Positions 1 to 7,236 are shown, counted from the first letter of the stretch. The stretch is 11,840 bases of DNA from an uncultured Clostridia bacterium (GCA_937901465.1 CALGTU010000070.1:1-11840); one strand, 5' to 3'. Notes: generated by a model from the letters alone, not told the origin. Program-made: numbers and translations.

Positions 1-199
1 GTGAGTTTGTTGATGCCTGGTTAAGACCAGCGATCTGTGAACGCATTTTTTCTGAGATTGCGAGACCAGCAGCGTTATCGCCTGCGCGGTTGATTGAGTA
101 ACCTGAAGAAAGTTTTTCAAGGTTCTTAGAAAGGCTTGACTGATTAACTCCTAAAAGTCTTGTTGAGTTCATTGCTGAAAGATTGTGCTGTACTACCAT
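1..199 (-). CDS. hag: Flagellin, N-terminal fragment (cut by window edge)
   Basis: The gene runs off the left edge, leaving 66 codons and one base. The product starts MVVQHNLSAMNSTRLLG and continues through KLSSGYSINRAGDNAAGLAIS and EKMRSQIAGLNQAS. This is the conserved D0/D1 N-terminal helix of bacterial flagellin, the exported subunit that builds the flagellar filament. The MVVQHN opening is common in clostridial flagellins. The ATG start is fixed by a GGAGG ribosome-binding site seven bases upstream (207-211). The gene follows the rnf operon on the same strand but has its own sigma-28 promoter and a structured leader. The symbol (hag, also called fliC) is given by family; which flagellin paralogue this is cannot be judged from the fragment. 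Confidence 0.95.
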   Translation of the reverse strand, partial: MVVQHNLSAMNSTRLLGVNQSSLSKNLEKLSSGYSINRAGDNAAGLAISEKMRSQIAGLNQASTNS

Positions 200-206
200 A
201 ATGTTA

Positions 207-244
207 CCTCCGTGTAATTTTTATTTAGCCGAGTCCTTTCGGCT
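207..244 (-). promoter_or_regulatory. Flagellin leader hairpin and RBS, CsrA-site-like
   Basis: In the flagellin leader RNA a six-base-pair stem, AGCCGA (239-244) with UCGGCU (227-232), presents the loop AAGGAC (233-238). The loop contains AAGGA, and the ribosome-binding site contains ACGGA (209-213) running into GGAGG. Both fit the ANGGA core bound by CsrA. One site in a hairpin loop and a second over the Shine-Dalgarno is the arrangement known for CsrA repression of hag mRNA in Bacillus subtilis. A smaller GCCC/GGGC stem lies upstream (254-269). The structure is visible in the sequence; CsrA binding is inferred. Confidence 0.5.
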
Positions 245-280
245 TTTCGTTAGGCCCTTGTTTTTGGGCTTCTGTATGTT

Positions 281-307
281 ATATCGGCATGTTTTAAAAA
301 AACTTTA
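281..307 (-). promoter_or_regulatory. Sigma-28 (SigD/FliA) promoter of the flagellin gene
   Basis: Read on the minus strand, TAAA (304-307) is followed by exactly 15 bases and then GCCGATAT (281-288). The flagellar sigma-28 consensus is TAAA-N15-GCCGATAA, so seven of eight -10 bases and the whole -35 core match at the ideal spacing. Transcription would start near 274, giving a leader of about 75 bases before the flagellin ATG. An A-rich tract lies just upstream of the -35. Confidence 0.92.
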
Positions 308-318
308 GCGAAAAAATA

Positions 319-349
319 AAAAAATCTCAAAAAATTTTTGAGATTTTTT
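319..349 (-). terminator. Terminator at the end of the rnf operon
   Basis: A near-perfect inverted repeat is centred at 334, with ATCTCAAAAA (324-333) against TTTTTGAGAT (335-344) extended by A/T pairs. It begins nine bases after the rnfB stop codon. On the minus strand it is followed by a T-rich run (311-318). The stem is A/T-rich with only two G-C pairs and T-runs lie on both sides, so it may work in both directions. It ends about ten bases before the flagellin -35 and so separates the two transcription units. Confidence 0.75.
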
Positions 350-357
350 ATTTTTGC

Positions 358-1191
358 CTATTTTACGCTGTTTTCAGCAGTAATTTTTTTGGATTTTCTT
401 ATATCTGTAATGGTTTTTGACGGACAATTTGCTATACATATGCCACATGAAACACATTTTTCATAGTCAATAACGGCTATATTATTCTCTACAGTTATAG
501 CGTTTTTGGGACAGTTTCTTTCACAGAGTCTGCATCCTATGCAACCTGATTTACAGTTTTCACGTGTTTCTTTTCCTGTAAGGTCACAGTTGCAGGCGAT
601 GTTGATAACTTCTTTTTTATCCTTTATTATAATAAGGTTATTGGGACATTCGTTTACGCAAAGACCACATCCGACACATTTATCGGGATTTACTCTTGCC
701 AGTCCTTCACATATTATAATAGCATCATGTGGGCAGACGGCTTTACAATCTCCGAGTCCTAAACAACCGAAAGGACATCTTTTACTTCCGCTGTAAAATC
801 TGTTTGAAGCTTTACAGGTTGTTTTTCCACGGAATTCGAAAGTTTCTTCGGATTTTGACAAATCTCCGCTGCATCTTATAAAGGCAACTTTTTTTGATGA
901 AGAGGAAGGAGATGATGTTCTTCCCATGATTTTATCTATCTCTGATACGGCATTTTCTCCTGCTGAAAGGCAAAGATTCGATTTTTCACCGTTTATGATT
1001 GCGGCGGCATAATCTTCACAGCCTGCATATCCGCATCCGCCACAGTTTGCACCCGGGAGATTTTCTGTTATTTTTTCAAGCCGTTCATCTGTTTCTACAT
1101 GAAAGAGCTTTGAGAAAACTGTCAGGAGAATTCCCGATAAAATTCCTATTCCTGCAAAAATCAATGCAGGGACAAATAATTCTTTGAGCAT
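358..1191 (-). CDS. rnfB: Rnf complex subunit RnfB, iron-sulfur ferredoxin-like subunit
   Basis: RnfB takes electrons from reduced ferredoxin and passes them into the Rnf complex (ferredoxin:NAD+ oxidoreductase, ion-translocating). The 277-residue protein has one N-terminal membrane helix (about 5-27). A 4Fe-4S 'Fes' domain follows, NCGGCGYAGC, with Cys50, 53, 58 and 74. Next comes the cysteine-containing middle segment typical of clostridial RnfB (Cys107, 126, then CPFGCLGLGDC at 139-149). The C-terminal half has ferredoxin-type clusters at CVGCGLCVNECP (172), CIGCRLCERNCP (217) and CVSCGICIANCP (246). A Ser-rich linker (93-99) separates the Fes domain from the rest. It is the last gene of the operon, 21 bases after rnfA, with AAAGGAA as ribosome-binding site. 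Nothing looks broken. Confidence 0.95.
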   Translation of the reverse strand: MLKELFVPALIFAGIGILSGILLTVFSKLFHVETDERLEKITENLPGANCGGCGYAGCEDYAAAIINGEKSNLCLSAGENAVSEIDKIMGRTSSPSSSSKKVAFIRCSGDLSKSEETFEFRGKTTCKASNRFYSGSKRCPFGCLGLGDCKAVCPHDAIIICEGLARVNPDKCVGCGLCVNECPNNLIIIKDKKEVINIACNCDLTGKETRENCKSGCIGCRLCERNCPKNAITVENNIAVIDYEKCVSCGICIANCPSKTITDIRKSKKITAENSVK

Positions 1192-1212
1192 AATAAGGTA
1201 AATTCCTTTCAG

Positions 1213-1788
1213 TTAAATCATACCCGAAAATCCCATAAATCCTATAACCATTATTGCTGCGGCAACAAGTGTTGAGGGGATGCCTTTGAATGCATCGGGA
1301 ATATCGTTATGTTCTATTCTTCCTCTTACTCCCGAAAAGACGATGAGCGCTATCATAAAACCAAGCCCTGCACCGAGAGAGTTAAGGATTGAATCGACGA
1401 ATGAAAGACCGTTATCGACATTTATTATACATACACCGAGAACGGCACAGTTTGTTGTTATCAGGGGAAGATAAACGCCTAAAAGCTTATGAAGCTCGGG
1501 AGAAATCTTTTTGAGCAGGATTTCTACAAGCTGTACGAAAATTGCGATAATAAGGATAAATCCTACGTTATATAAGTAGTCAATACCCAAAGGAACGAGG
1601 ACGAAATGATAGAAGGGGTATGTTGCGAGAGTTGAGCATATCATTACGAATATTACCGCGATTCCCATTCCGACTGCGCTTTTGAGCTTCTTTGAAACAC
1701 CGAGAAAAGGACATATCCCCATAAACTTTGAAAGAACAAAGTTATCGGTTATCATAGCGGTTAAAATAACAGCGAGAAATGCGGGCAT
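1213..1788 (-). CDS. rnfA: Rnf complex membrane subunit RnfA
   Basis: RnfA is a six-helix membrane protein that pairs with the homologous RnfE in inverted orientation. Together they hold a [2Fe-2S] cluster inside the membrane and form part of the ion path. The 191-residue product has the family signatures DNFVLSKFMGICPFLG (Cys26) and LPLITTNCAVLGV (Cys114), the cysteines expected to share that cluster. Length is normal for the family. Its ATG shares one base with the rnfE stop (TAATG), which implies translational coupling, and AAGGAGAGG lies just upstream inside the end of rnfE. Confidence 0.95.
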   Translation of the reverse strand: MPAFLAVILTAMITDNFVLSKFMGICPFLGVSKKLKSAVGMGIAVIFVMICSTLATYPFYHFVLVPLGIDYLYNVGFILIIAIFVQLVEILLKKISPELHKLLGVYLPLITTNCAVLGVCIINVDNGLSFVDSILNSLGAGLGFMIALIVFSGVRGRIEHNDIPDAFKGIPSTLVAAAIMVIGFMGFSGMI

Positions 1789-2495
1789 TATTTATCCTCT
1801 CCTTTCTCTGCTGAGGGGCAACTGTCTTTTGAAGGACAGTTTGCACAACCTACATCTGTTTTTGGTTTTTTGTTTGTAATAACGCCGACTGCGGCTATGA
1901 TTATTCCGAGTGTGAAGAATCCACCTGCGGGGCGGGCAATGATTGTAACGGGGTTTGTTATGAAAGGAATATCAAGACCGAACCATGAGCCTGCTCCTAT
2001 TATTTCACGGAAAGTTCCCATAAGGAAAAGAGCGAGGGTAAAACCTAATCCCATTCCTACACCATCAAGAACAGAAGATAAAGGAGGATTTTTAGATGCA
2101 AACATCTCTGCTCTTCCGAGAATTATACAGTTTACTGTTATAAGGTCGAGATAAACGCCTAAAAGTTCACTGACGGGAGGGAGAAATCTTGCTAAAATGA
2201 GTTTTACTATTGTTACAAAGCCTGCGATGATTACGATATATGCAGGCAGTCTTACTGACTTTGGAATAAGATTTTTTATAAGGGAGATAAGAAGGTTTGA
2301 ACAGATAAGGACAAACATTGTTGAAAGTCCCATTCCTATTGAGCCTTTTACCGTTGCTGTTACGGCAAGGGTAGGGCACATTCCGAGAAGGCCTACGAGA
2401 GTAGGGTTTTCTTTTATTATTCCCTTTACAAATTCATAGAAATAATCGGGGGAGTTCTGTTTTTTTGTAGCCATTGTTTCCTGTTTAGTTGCCAT
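1788..2495 (-). CDS. rnfE: Rnf complex membrane subunit RnfE, with Cys-rich tail
   Basis: RnfE is the membrane partner of RnfA. The 235-residue protein carries the matching cluster cysteines in NPTLVGLLGMCPTLAV (Cys40) and LDLITVNCIILGRAE (Cys123), with about six hydrophobic helices between residues 30 and 207. The C-terminus is extended by a hydrophilic tail containing GCANCPSKDSC (Cys217, 220, 226), which is not part of the RnfA/E fold. Two starts are possible. The upstream ATG at 2495 has GGGGGAAA nine bases before it; a second ATG seven codons later has AGGA close by. The first overlaps the end of rnfG by 11 bases and is preferred, though the repeated MATK at both starts leaves some doubt. 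Confidence 0.93.
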   Translation of the reverse strand: MATKQETMATKKQNSPDYFYEFVKGIIKENPTLVGLLGMCPTLAVTATVKGSIGMGLSTMFVLICSNLLISLIKNLIPKSVRLPAYIVIIAGFVTIVKLILARFLPPVSELLGVYLDLITVNCIILGRAEMFASKNPPLSSVLDGVGMGLGFTLALFLMGTFREIIGAGSWFGLDIPFITNPVTIIARPAGGFFTLGIIIAAVGVITNKKPKTDVGCANCPSKDSCPSAEKGEDK

Positions 2496-3027
2496 TGAAA
2501 ATTTCCCCCTTTCTTTCGTTATAGGTATTCATAGCGATAGTTACCGCATTTATCATTCCTTCAGATGAAAATGTTGCTCCTGAAACGATATCTGCGGGGA
2601 AATCGGGAGAATCAACACCGATGAACTGTGAAAGATAGATATCTTCTGTTACTATTGTTCCGACGCCTTCGGTTTCTTTGCAGGAAAGAACCTTTATTGC
2701 GGAAATTTCGCCGTTTTTAATTCCGACAAGGACATTAAGACCGTCCTTTGCATAGCCGTTTACAGTTATTTCGAAAGCACAGAATCTCTTTTTCTTATCG
2801 ACGATAACGGATTTTACTCCTTCTGCTTCGAAATCGGAAAGAAGAACACATCCCGAACTGTCACCAAGCATAGCGTCAAGCTCTGTTCTGACGGAATCTG
2901 TTATTATTCCCGTTGTGTCGACATAGGTGAGTTTATAAACACCTACTATTAAAAAACACATTACAAAACATATGATGCAGAGTACAAGAGAGGGTTTTAT
3001 ATATTTTGTGAATTTAGTTTCAGCCAT
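2485..3027 (-). CDS. rnfG: Rnf complex flavoprotein subunit RnfG
   Basis: RnfG is an extracytoplasmic flavoprotein anchored by one N-terminal helix (about 12-31). It carries FMN bound covalently to a threonine through a phosphoester. The attachment motif is clear: DIVSGATFSS, with Thr152 as the expected flavinylation site. The preceding ETEGVGT (118-124) corresponds to the family's ETPGxG segment. Length (180 residues) is typical. The enzyme that installs FMN, ApbE, is encoded at the head of the same operon. The gene starts eight bases inside the end of rnfD. Its ribosome-binding site is a G-run (GGGGGTAA, nine bases from the ATG). Confidence 0.94.
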   Translation of the reverse strand: MAETKFTKYIKPSLVLCIICFVMCFLIVGVYKLTYVDTTGIITDSVRTELDAMLGDSSGCVLLSDFEAEGVKSVIVDKKKRFCAFEITVNGYAKDGLNVLVGIKNGEISAIKVLSCKETEGVGTIVTEDIYLSQFIGVDSPDFPADIVSGATFSSEGMINAVTIAMNTYNERKGEIFNGN

Positions 3028-4006
3028 TTTCTTTTACCCCCTTCACTTTTACCATACCGAAAGGCTTTGTTCTTGTAAATCTGTCGATATAGGGAGTTAA
3101 AAGATTCATAATGAGGATTGCGAAGGATACGCCTTCGGGATACGCTCCGAAGGTCCTTATGAGGAAGGTTATAAGTCCGCAACCGATACCGAAAATAACT
3201 TTTCCTTTTGTTGTTACGGGTGTTGTTACATAATCTGTTGCCATAAAGAAGGCACCGAATAAAAGTCCTCCCGAAAGGATATGATAGAGTGCATCTCCGC
3301 CTGAAACGGCTGTGAGAAGAGCGAGTGTTCCTATAAATGTAAGAGGAGCGGCGGGAGAGATTGTTTTTGTTAAAAGAAGGAAGATTCCACCTAAAATAAT
3401 GGCTATGGCACAGGTTTCACCGATACAGCCGCCTGTTTTGCCGAGAAAAAGGTCGATATAATCAACGGGTGGAGATATTTTTCCTACAAATCCCGATGAA
3501 CTGCTGTAAGAAACAAGCCATTTTTCAGCAAGGGGAGTGGGTGCTGTTATAAGGTCTGCGGTCTGATACCAGAAGGGTTTTACCCATGTTGACATTTCTT
3601 TTGTGAACGAAAGGGTAAGAACGAGTCTTCCGACGATAGCGGGGTTTGCAAAGTTCTGACCTATACCACCGAAAAGCTGTTTTGTTATAACGATTGCTAC
3701 AAAACATCCGAGAACTGCCATCCACAAGGGGAGTGTTACAGGGAGATTGAGAGCAAGGATTATTCCTGTTACTGCGGCTGAAAAATCAGCTATTGTATTA
3801 TCTCTTTTCATAATTTTTCTGCAGAAAAATTCAAAGAGAACAGAGCTTGCGACGCAGGTTAAAACGAGTATCAATGCTCTTAACCCGAAAATTACCGTTG
3901 CGGCAATGACAGACGGGATAAGAGATATGATGACAAGCGTCATGATTTTAGAGGTTGATGAATTTCCCCTCTGATGTGGTGAGGGGGAAACTATGAGTTT
4001 TTCCAA
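3020..4006 (-). CDS. rnfD: Rnf complex membrane flavoprotein subunit RnfD
   Basis: RnfD is a polytopic membrane subunit (NqrB/RnfD family) that carries covalent FMN and, in several species, riboflavin. The 328-residue product opens MEKLIVSPSPH, as usual for clostridial RnfD, and has about nine hydrophobic segments and the conserved GGIGQNFANPAIVGR (about 115-128). The FMN threonine should be Thr157 in DLITAPTPLAE. The usual motif here is [ST]-x-A-T, so the proline before the threonine is a departure. The start is TTG: it is the only standard start codon in frame after an upstream stop, and GAAAGGA lies 11 bases before it. It lies 24 bases after rnfC and overlaps rnfG by eight. Confidence 0.94.
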   Translation of the reverse strand: MEKLIVSPSPHQRGNSSTSKIMTLVIISLIPSVIAATVIFGLRALILVLTCVASSVLFEFFCRKIMKRDNTIADFSAAVTGIILALNLPVTLPLWMAVLGCFVAIVITKQLFGGIGQNFANPAIVGRLVLTLSFTKEMSTWVKPFWYQTADLITAPTPLAEKWLVSYSSSSGFVGKISPPVDYIDLFLGKTGGCIGETCAIAIILGGIFLLLTKTISPAAPLTFIGTLALLTAVSGGDALYHILSGGLLFGAFFMATDYVTTPVTTKGKVIFGIGCGLITFLIRTFGAYPEGVSFAILIMNLLTPYIDRFTRTKPFGMVKVKGVKENG

Positions 4007-4030
4007 AATATATTCAATCCTTTCGGGGAT

Positions 4031-5329
4031 TTATTTAATCATTTCTTTAGGGGATTTAACGTTGAGAAGTTCCTTTGCGAGACAGTTTGTTTCGGCAAGG
4101 GGTCTTTTAGCGGGGCATACATAAGAACAAGCACCGCAGTTCATACAAAGGTTTACACGGAGCTCACGGAGAGCTTCTTTATCCTTTATGTTATATGCCT
4201 TTTCAAGCTCTATGGGCATAAGGTTTACGGGGCAGACTTTTATACATTTTCCGCATCTTATACAAGGAGATGAAACGGGGGCTTCATCTGATTTCATAGC
4301 CAGAAGGGCATTATGGGTTTTGACTATCGGAGCATCGCAGTCTGACATGCAGATACCCATCATGGGCCCGCCCATAATGAGCTTTTTATAGTTTTCTGCA
4401 TTTGCATAATCAAGGATATCGCCTATTGTTGTTCCTATCAGAACTTCGATGTTACAAGGCATTCCGACAGCGTCGCCGTCGACTGTGAGTCTTCTTGAAA
4501 CAAGGGGCATTCCTGTTTTCATATAGCGGTTAAGAAAGCCTACTGTTGAAACATTGATAACGAGTGCGTTTTCTTCGGCTGTTATCTGGTTTTCTTTTAT
4601 GATTCTTCCTGTTGTTGAGAAAAGGAGCATTTTTTCAGCACCCTGAGGGTATCTTGTCGGTAAAGTTACTACATCGATATTATCATCTTTCGCTGTCATT
4701 CTTGTGAAAAGTCTTATGGCAGCGGGTTTGTTTTTTTCGATACAGAGTTTCGCTCTGTTTATATGCATATTTTCGAGAATGAGCTTTATGCCGTCGTAAA
4801 TATCGGCGGTGTTTTCCATCATCTCGCGGTAATCTGATGTTATATAGGGTTCACATTCCGCTGCGTTGATGATAAGGGTATCGACATGGTTATCATAGCT
4901 CAGCTTTACATGAGTAGGGAAACCTGCTCCGCCAAGTCCCACGGCACCGCTTTCACGCACTGCGTTTATGAAATCCTTTGTTGTTTTTATTTCGGGCGGT
5001 TTTATGTCTTCATGGGGTGTCTGTTTACCATCGGGTTTTATAACGACCGCTTTACAGAGTTTTCCGCCATGGAGAAGATGATTCTTTATTTCTGTTACTG
5101 TTCCCGAGACGCTTGAATGAACGGGTACGGACATGAATGCATCGCTATCGCCGATTTTTTGTCCTAAAAATACTTTATCGCCGACTGAAACAAGCGGAAC
5201 GCAGGGTTCACCCATTCCCATTCCCATAGGGATAACAACCTTTGCGGGAAGCGGGAATGCTACCGTTGTTTCGGATTCGGTATTTTTGTTGTGTCTTAAA
5301 TGGATACCGTTAAAGCTTCTGATATTCAT
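4031..5329 (-). CDS. rnfC: Rnf complex subunit RnfC, NADH/FMN and iron-sulfur subunit
   Basis: RnfC is the peripheral cytoplasmic subunit that reduces NAD+ with electrons delivered through the complex. The 432-residue protein has an N-terminal barrel-sandwich domain (about 25-100). The NADH/FMN-binding part follows, related to the 51-kDa subunit of complex I, with GLGGAGFPTHVK at 131-142, NAAECEPYITSD at 155-166 and MGGPMMG at 319-325. Two 4Fe-4S motifs close it, CIRCGKCIKVCP (356-367) and CMNCGACSYVCP (395-406). The stretch where relatives usually show QHIGxP reads MGMGMGEP here. The ATG is preceded by AGAGGAG, located in the last codons of the upstream gene, which ends three bases before. 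Confidence 0.95.
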   Translation of the reverse strand: MNIRSFNGIHLRHNKNTESETTVAFPLPAKVVIPMGMGMGEPCVPLVSVGDKVFLGQKIGDSDAFMSVPVHSSVSGTVTEIKNHLLHGGKLCKAVVIKPDGKQTPHEDIKPPEIKTTKDFINAVRESGAVGLGGAGFPTHVKLSYDNHVDTLIINAAECEPYITSDYREMMENTADIYDGIKLILENMHINRAKLCIEKNKPAAIRLFTRMTAKDDNIDVVTLPTRYPQGAEKMLLFSTTGRIIKENQITAEENALVINVSTVGFLNRYMKTGMPLVSRRLTVDGDAVGMPCNIEVLIGTTIGDILDYANAENYKKLIMGGPMMGICMSDCDAPIVKTHNALLAMKSDEAPVSSPCIRCGKCIKVCPVNLMPIELEKAYNIKDKEALRELRVNLCMNCGACSYVCPAKRPLAETNCLAKELLNVKSPKEMIK

Positions 5330-5332
5330 AGA

Positions 5333-5839
5333 TTACTCCTCTTTGACCGTTTTTTGCACTGCCTTTTCTGTAAGTGGCATAACGGCTTTTATTGCTGTTC
5401 CCGTTATTGTTCCTGTTATTACTGCGGATACGACCAAAACGGGCAGGTAGAATAATGTGTTTATGTTTTTCATAATGACAGACGCCATAATTATCTGACC
5501 GATATTATGTGCGAGTGCTGATAAGACGCTTATTAAAATCAGGGAATTTTTTTCTGATTTTAAAAGAATTATTGTTATTGAAAACGCCAGAAGCCCTCCC
5601 GAAAATGAAAGGAGCGAGGCGGTTATTCCTTTGGTTATAAGAATGAAAAGTGATTTCAAGAGAGTTATTATAAACCCTTCTTTTTTTCCGACAGAGAGAA
5701 TTGTAAGCATAACGACGATATTCGCGACGCCTATTCTCACTCCTAAAGGGAGTGGCGCTGAAACAAGAGAATCAACTGCCGAAAGGGAAAAGGTAAGTGC
5801 TGATATTATTCCCATAAGGGCGATTTTTTTCGTTTTCAA
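5333..5839 (-). CDS. Gx transporter family membrane protein (Hpre_diP_synt_I type)
   Basis: The 168-residue product is very hydrophobic, with about five membrane segments. It resembles the family annotated as 'Gx transporter' or 'heptaprenyl diphosphate synthase component I' (opening KIALMGIISALTFSLSAVDS, then PLGVRIGVANIVVMLTIL and the ALAHNIGQIIMASVI segment). The polyprenyl synthase name is historical: nothing here looks like a prenyltransferase, and small membrane proteins of this shape are more like substrate-binding transporter subunits. The start is TTG, preceded by GGGGTGAT. It begins four bases after the NusG-II gene and ends three bases before rnfC. Position in the operon suggests a service role to Rnf, perhaps cofactor or substrate supply, but this is inference. 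Confidence 0.8.
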   Translation of the reverse strand: MKTKKIALMGIISALTFSLSAVDSLVSAPLPLGVRIGVANIVVMLTILSVGKKEGFIITLLKSLFILITKGITASLLSFSGGLLAFSITIILLKSEKNSLILISVLSALAHNIGQIIMASVIMKNINTLFYLPVLVVSAVITGTITGTAIKAVMPLTEKAVQKTVKEE

Positions 5840-5843
5840 GATA

Positions 5844-6197
5844 TCACCCCACTATAATATCGGCGGAATTTTTATCATCGGAAATTATTCTTACAGAAAC
5901 CTTTTTCGGAAGACAGATTATTGTTTCGCCGTTTCTCTTTATCTCTCCCGTTTTAACGCAGATTTTATCGGGGCAGGGAGAAGAAACGACAGAAATTGAA
6001 TTTTTATTTACAGAGAATGTTATTCCGTTTATGGAAAATTCAGAAGTTTCTGAAAGAGGAACTGTTTTTACAACTTCGCCGTCATAGGAAATTTCGGCAT
6101 AATTTCCGTTATCACGGAAGTTTATTGCCAGAAAAATTATTGACGGAATGAGAATTAAAAGGATTATTGCAAGGTCTCTTATCGTTATAAATTTCAT
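5844..6197 (-). CDS. NusG domain II-containing membrane-anchored protein
   Basis: The 117-residue protein has one N-terminal membrane helix (about 8-26) and then a small beta-rich domain of the NusG_II type. The conserved core is SPCPDKICVKTG (Cys75 and Cys80) followed by GETIICLPKKVSVRI (Cys95). The anchor suggests the domain faces outside the cytoplasm, so a role in transcription like NusG itself is unlikely. Its ATG overlaps the apbE stop by four bases (ATGA), and the next gene follows within four bases. Its biochemical job is unknown. The cysteines and the setting next to flavinylation and electron-transfer genes make a redox or assembly role possible. Confidence 0.82.
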   Translation of the reverse strand: MKFITIRDLAIILLILIPSIIFLAINFRDNGNYAEISYDGEVVKTVPLSETSEFSINGITFSVNKNSISVVSSPCPDKICVKTGEIKRNGETIICLPKKVSVRIISDDKNSADIIVG

Positions 6198-7159
6198 AGT
6201 GAATACCCACTGTTTTGATATGGTGTGAAGTTTATACCTTCTGAAACATAGAGCTTTTTGTTTTCATCGGCAACGACTATTTTATAATCATCGGAAGAAA
6301 GGTGTTTTTTGAGGTTTTCTGTTCCGCCGATAAAGATATCTGTTGCTAAAAAATCTGATTTTATTCCACCGTTTTCGCCATAACAGATAACTGTTACAGA
6401 AACGATATCGGTTTTTACGGGATAGCCTGTTTTTGTATCTAAAATATGAGAATAGGTTTTGCCTTCGGCTTCGAAAAAGCGTTCGTATCCGCCTGAAGTT
6501 GAAACGAAACATTCTTTTGTTTCTATCATTCCGAGAGGGATATTTCCGTCGGGATTCTTGATTTCTATCTTAAAATCTGTTTTATCGGGTTTTTCTCCGA
6601 AAAGAAGCGATGAACTTCCGATTGAAACAATGGCATAGTTACAGTTTTTTTTGGAAAGGTTTTTATAGACAAGGTCACAGGCATAGCCTTTTGCTACTGC
6701 GCCGAAATCGAGCTTTGTTTCTTTCTCTTTGAAAACAATTCCGTCTTTTACAGAAATTTTTTCATAGCCTATGGTTTTCATCGCTTTTTTTATTTCGTTT
6801 TCTGAAGGGACTGTTTTATTGCCTGATGAAATGCCCCACAGAGAAGTAAGTTCCCCAGAGGTTATATCTACATTTTCTCCATAAAGAGAAACGAGAGAAA
6901 GGGTTTTTTCTGTGATGTCATATATATATGCGTTATCGGTTTCTTCTATTTCGTTAAATTCCATAAGTTCGCCCGAATACATATCGAGCGAAGAAGAGCA
7001 GGAAAGAATTATATCTTCTGTTTCTTTTATGTCGGTATCGGATTTTATGGAACATATGGTATCCATTGAGAAAAATTCAGAAGTTGAAACCTGATTTTTC
7101 TGACAACCTGAAAAAATCATAGCGGTTAAAATTATAAGTAGCAAAAATGATTTTTTCAT
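6194..7159 (-). CDS. apbE: FAD:protein FMN transferase ApbE (lipoprotein)
   Basis: ApbE uses FAD to attach FMN covalently to a threonine or serine of target proteins outside the cytoplasm; the expected targets here are RnfG and RnfD. The N-terminus is a lipoprotein signal: KK, a hydrophobic run, then the lipobox IFSGC with the cysteine near residue 18. Family motifs follow in order: MDTICSIK (about 31), LDFGAVAKGYA (about 149), the SIGSS position where many relatives have IGGN, SHILDTKTGYPV (about 236), and the metal-binding SDFLATDIFIGG (about 267). Length, 321 residues, is normal. A TTG lies directly before the ATG; ATG at 7159 is preferred because GGGGGAA (7167-7173) sits seven bases upstream. 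First gene of the rnf operon. Confidence 0.93.
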   Translation of the reverse strand: MKKSFLLLIILTAMIFSGCQKNQVSTSEFFSMDTICSIKSDTDIKETEDIILSCSSSLDMYSGELMEFNEIEETDNAYIYDITEKTLSLVSLYGENVDITSGELTSLWGISSGNKTVPSENEIKKAMKTIGYEKISVKDGIVFKEKETKLDFGAVAKGYACDLVYKNLSKKNCNYAIVSIGSSSLLFGEKPDKTDFKIEIKNPDGNIPLGMIETKECFVSTSGGYERFFEAEGKTYSHILDTKTGYPVKTDIVSVTVICYGENGGIKSDFLATDIFIGGTENLKKHLSSDDYKIVVADENKKLYVSEGINFTPYQNSGYSL

Positions 7160-7194
7160 CAAAAAATTCCCCCGAAAAAACGATATACATATTT

Positions 7195-7223
7195 ATAATA
7201 TCACAACACACCGTTTTAGTCAA
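7195..7223 (-). promoter_or_regulatory. Sigma-A promoter of the apbE-rnf operon
   Basis: On the minus strand TTGACT (7218-7223) and TATTAT (7195-7200) are separated by exactly 17 bases. Each hexamer differs from consensus at one position. The start site would be near 7188, leaving a short leader of about 28 bases before the apbE ATG. No room remains for a riboswitch, so control of the operon probably acts at this promoter. Confidence 0.82.
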
Positions 7224-7236
7224 TAAACGCAGGGAC

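Noticed and set aside
506..796. Plus-strand reading frame across rnfB
   Set aside because: It is the mirror of the cysteine-rich rnfB coding sequence, with no family resemblance and no ribosome-binding site. The same holds for other plus-strand frames inside the rnf genes.
5333..5839. Heptaprenyl diphosphate synthase component I as a literal function
   Set aside because: The protein is almost entirely membrane helices, with no prenyltransferase Asp-rich motif. The name is inherited from an old family label.
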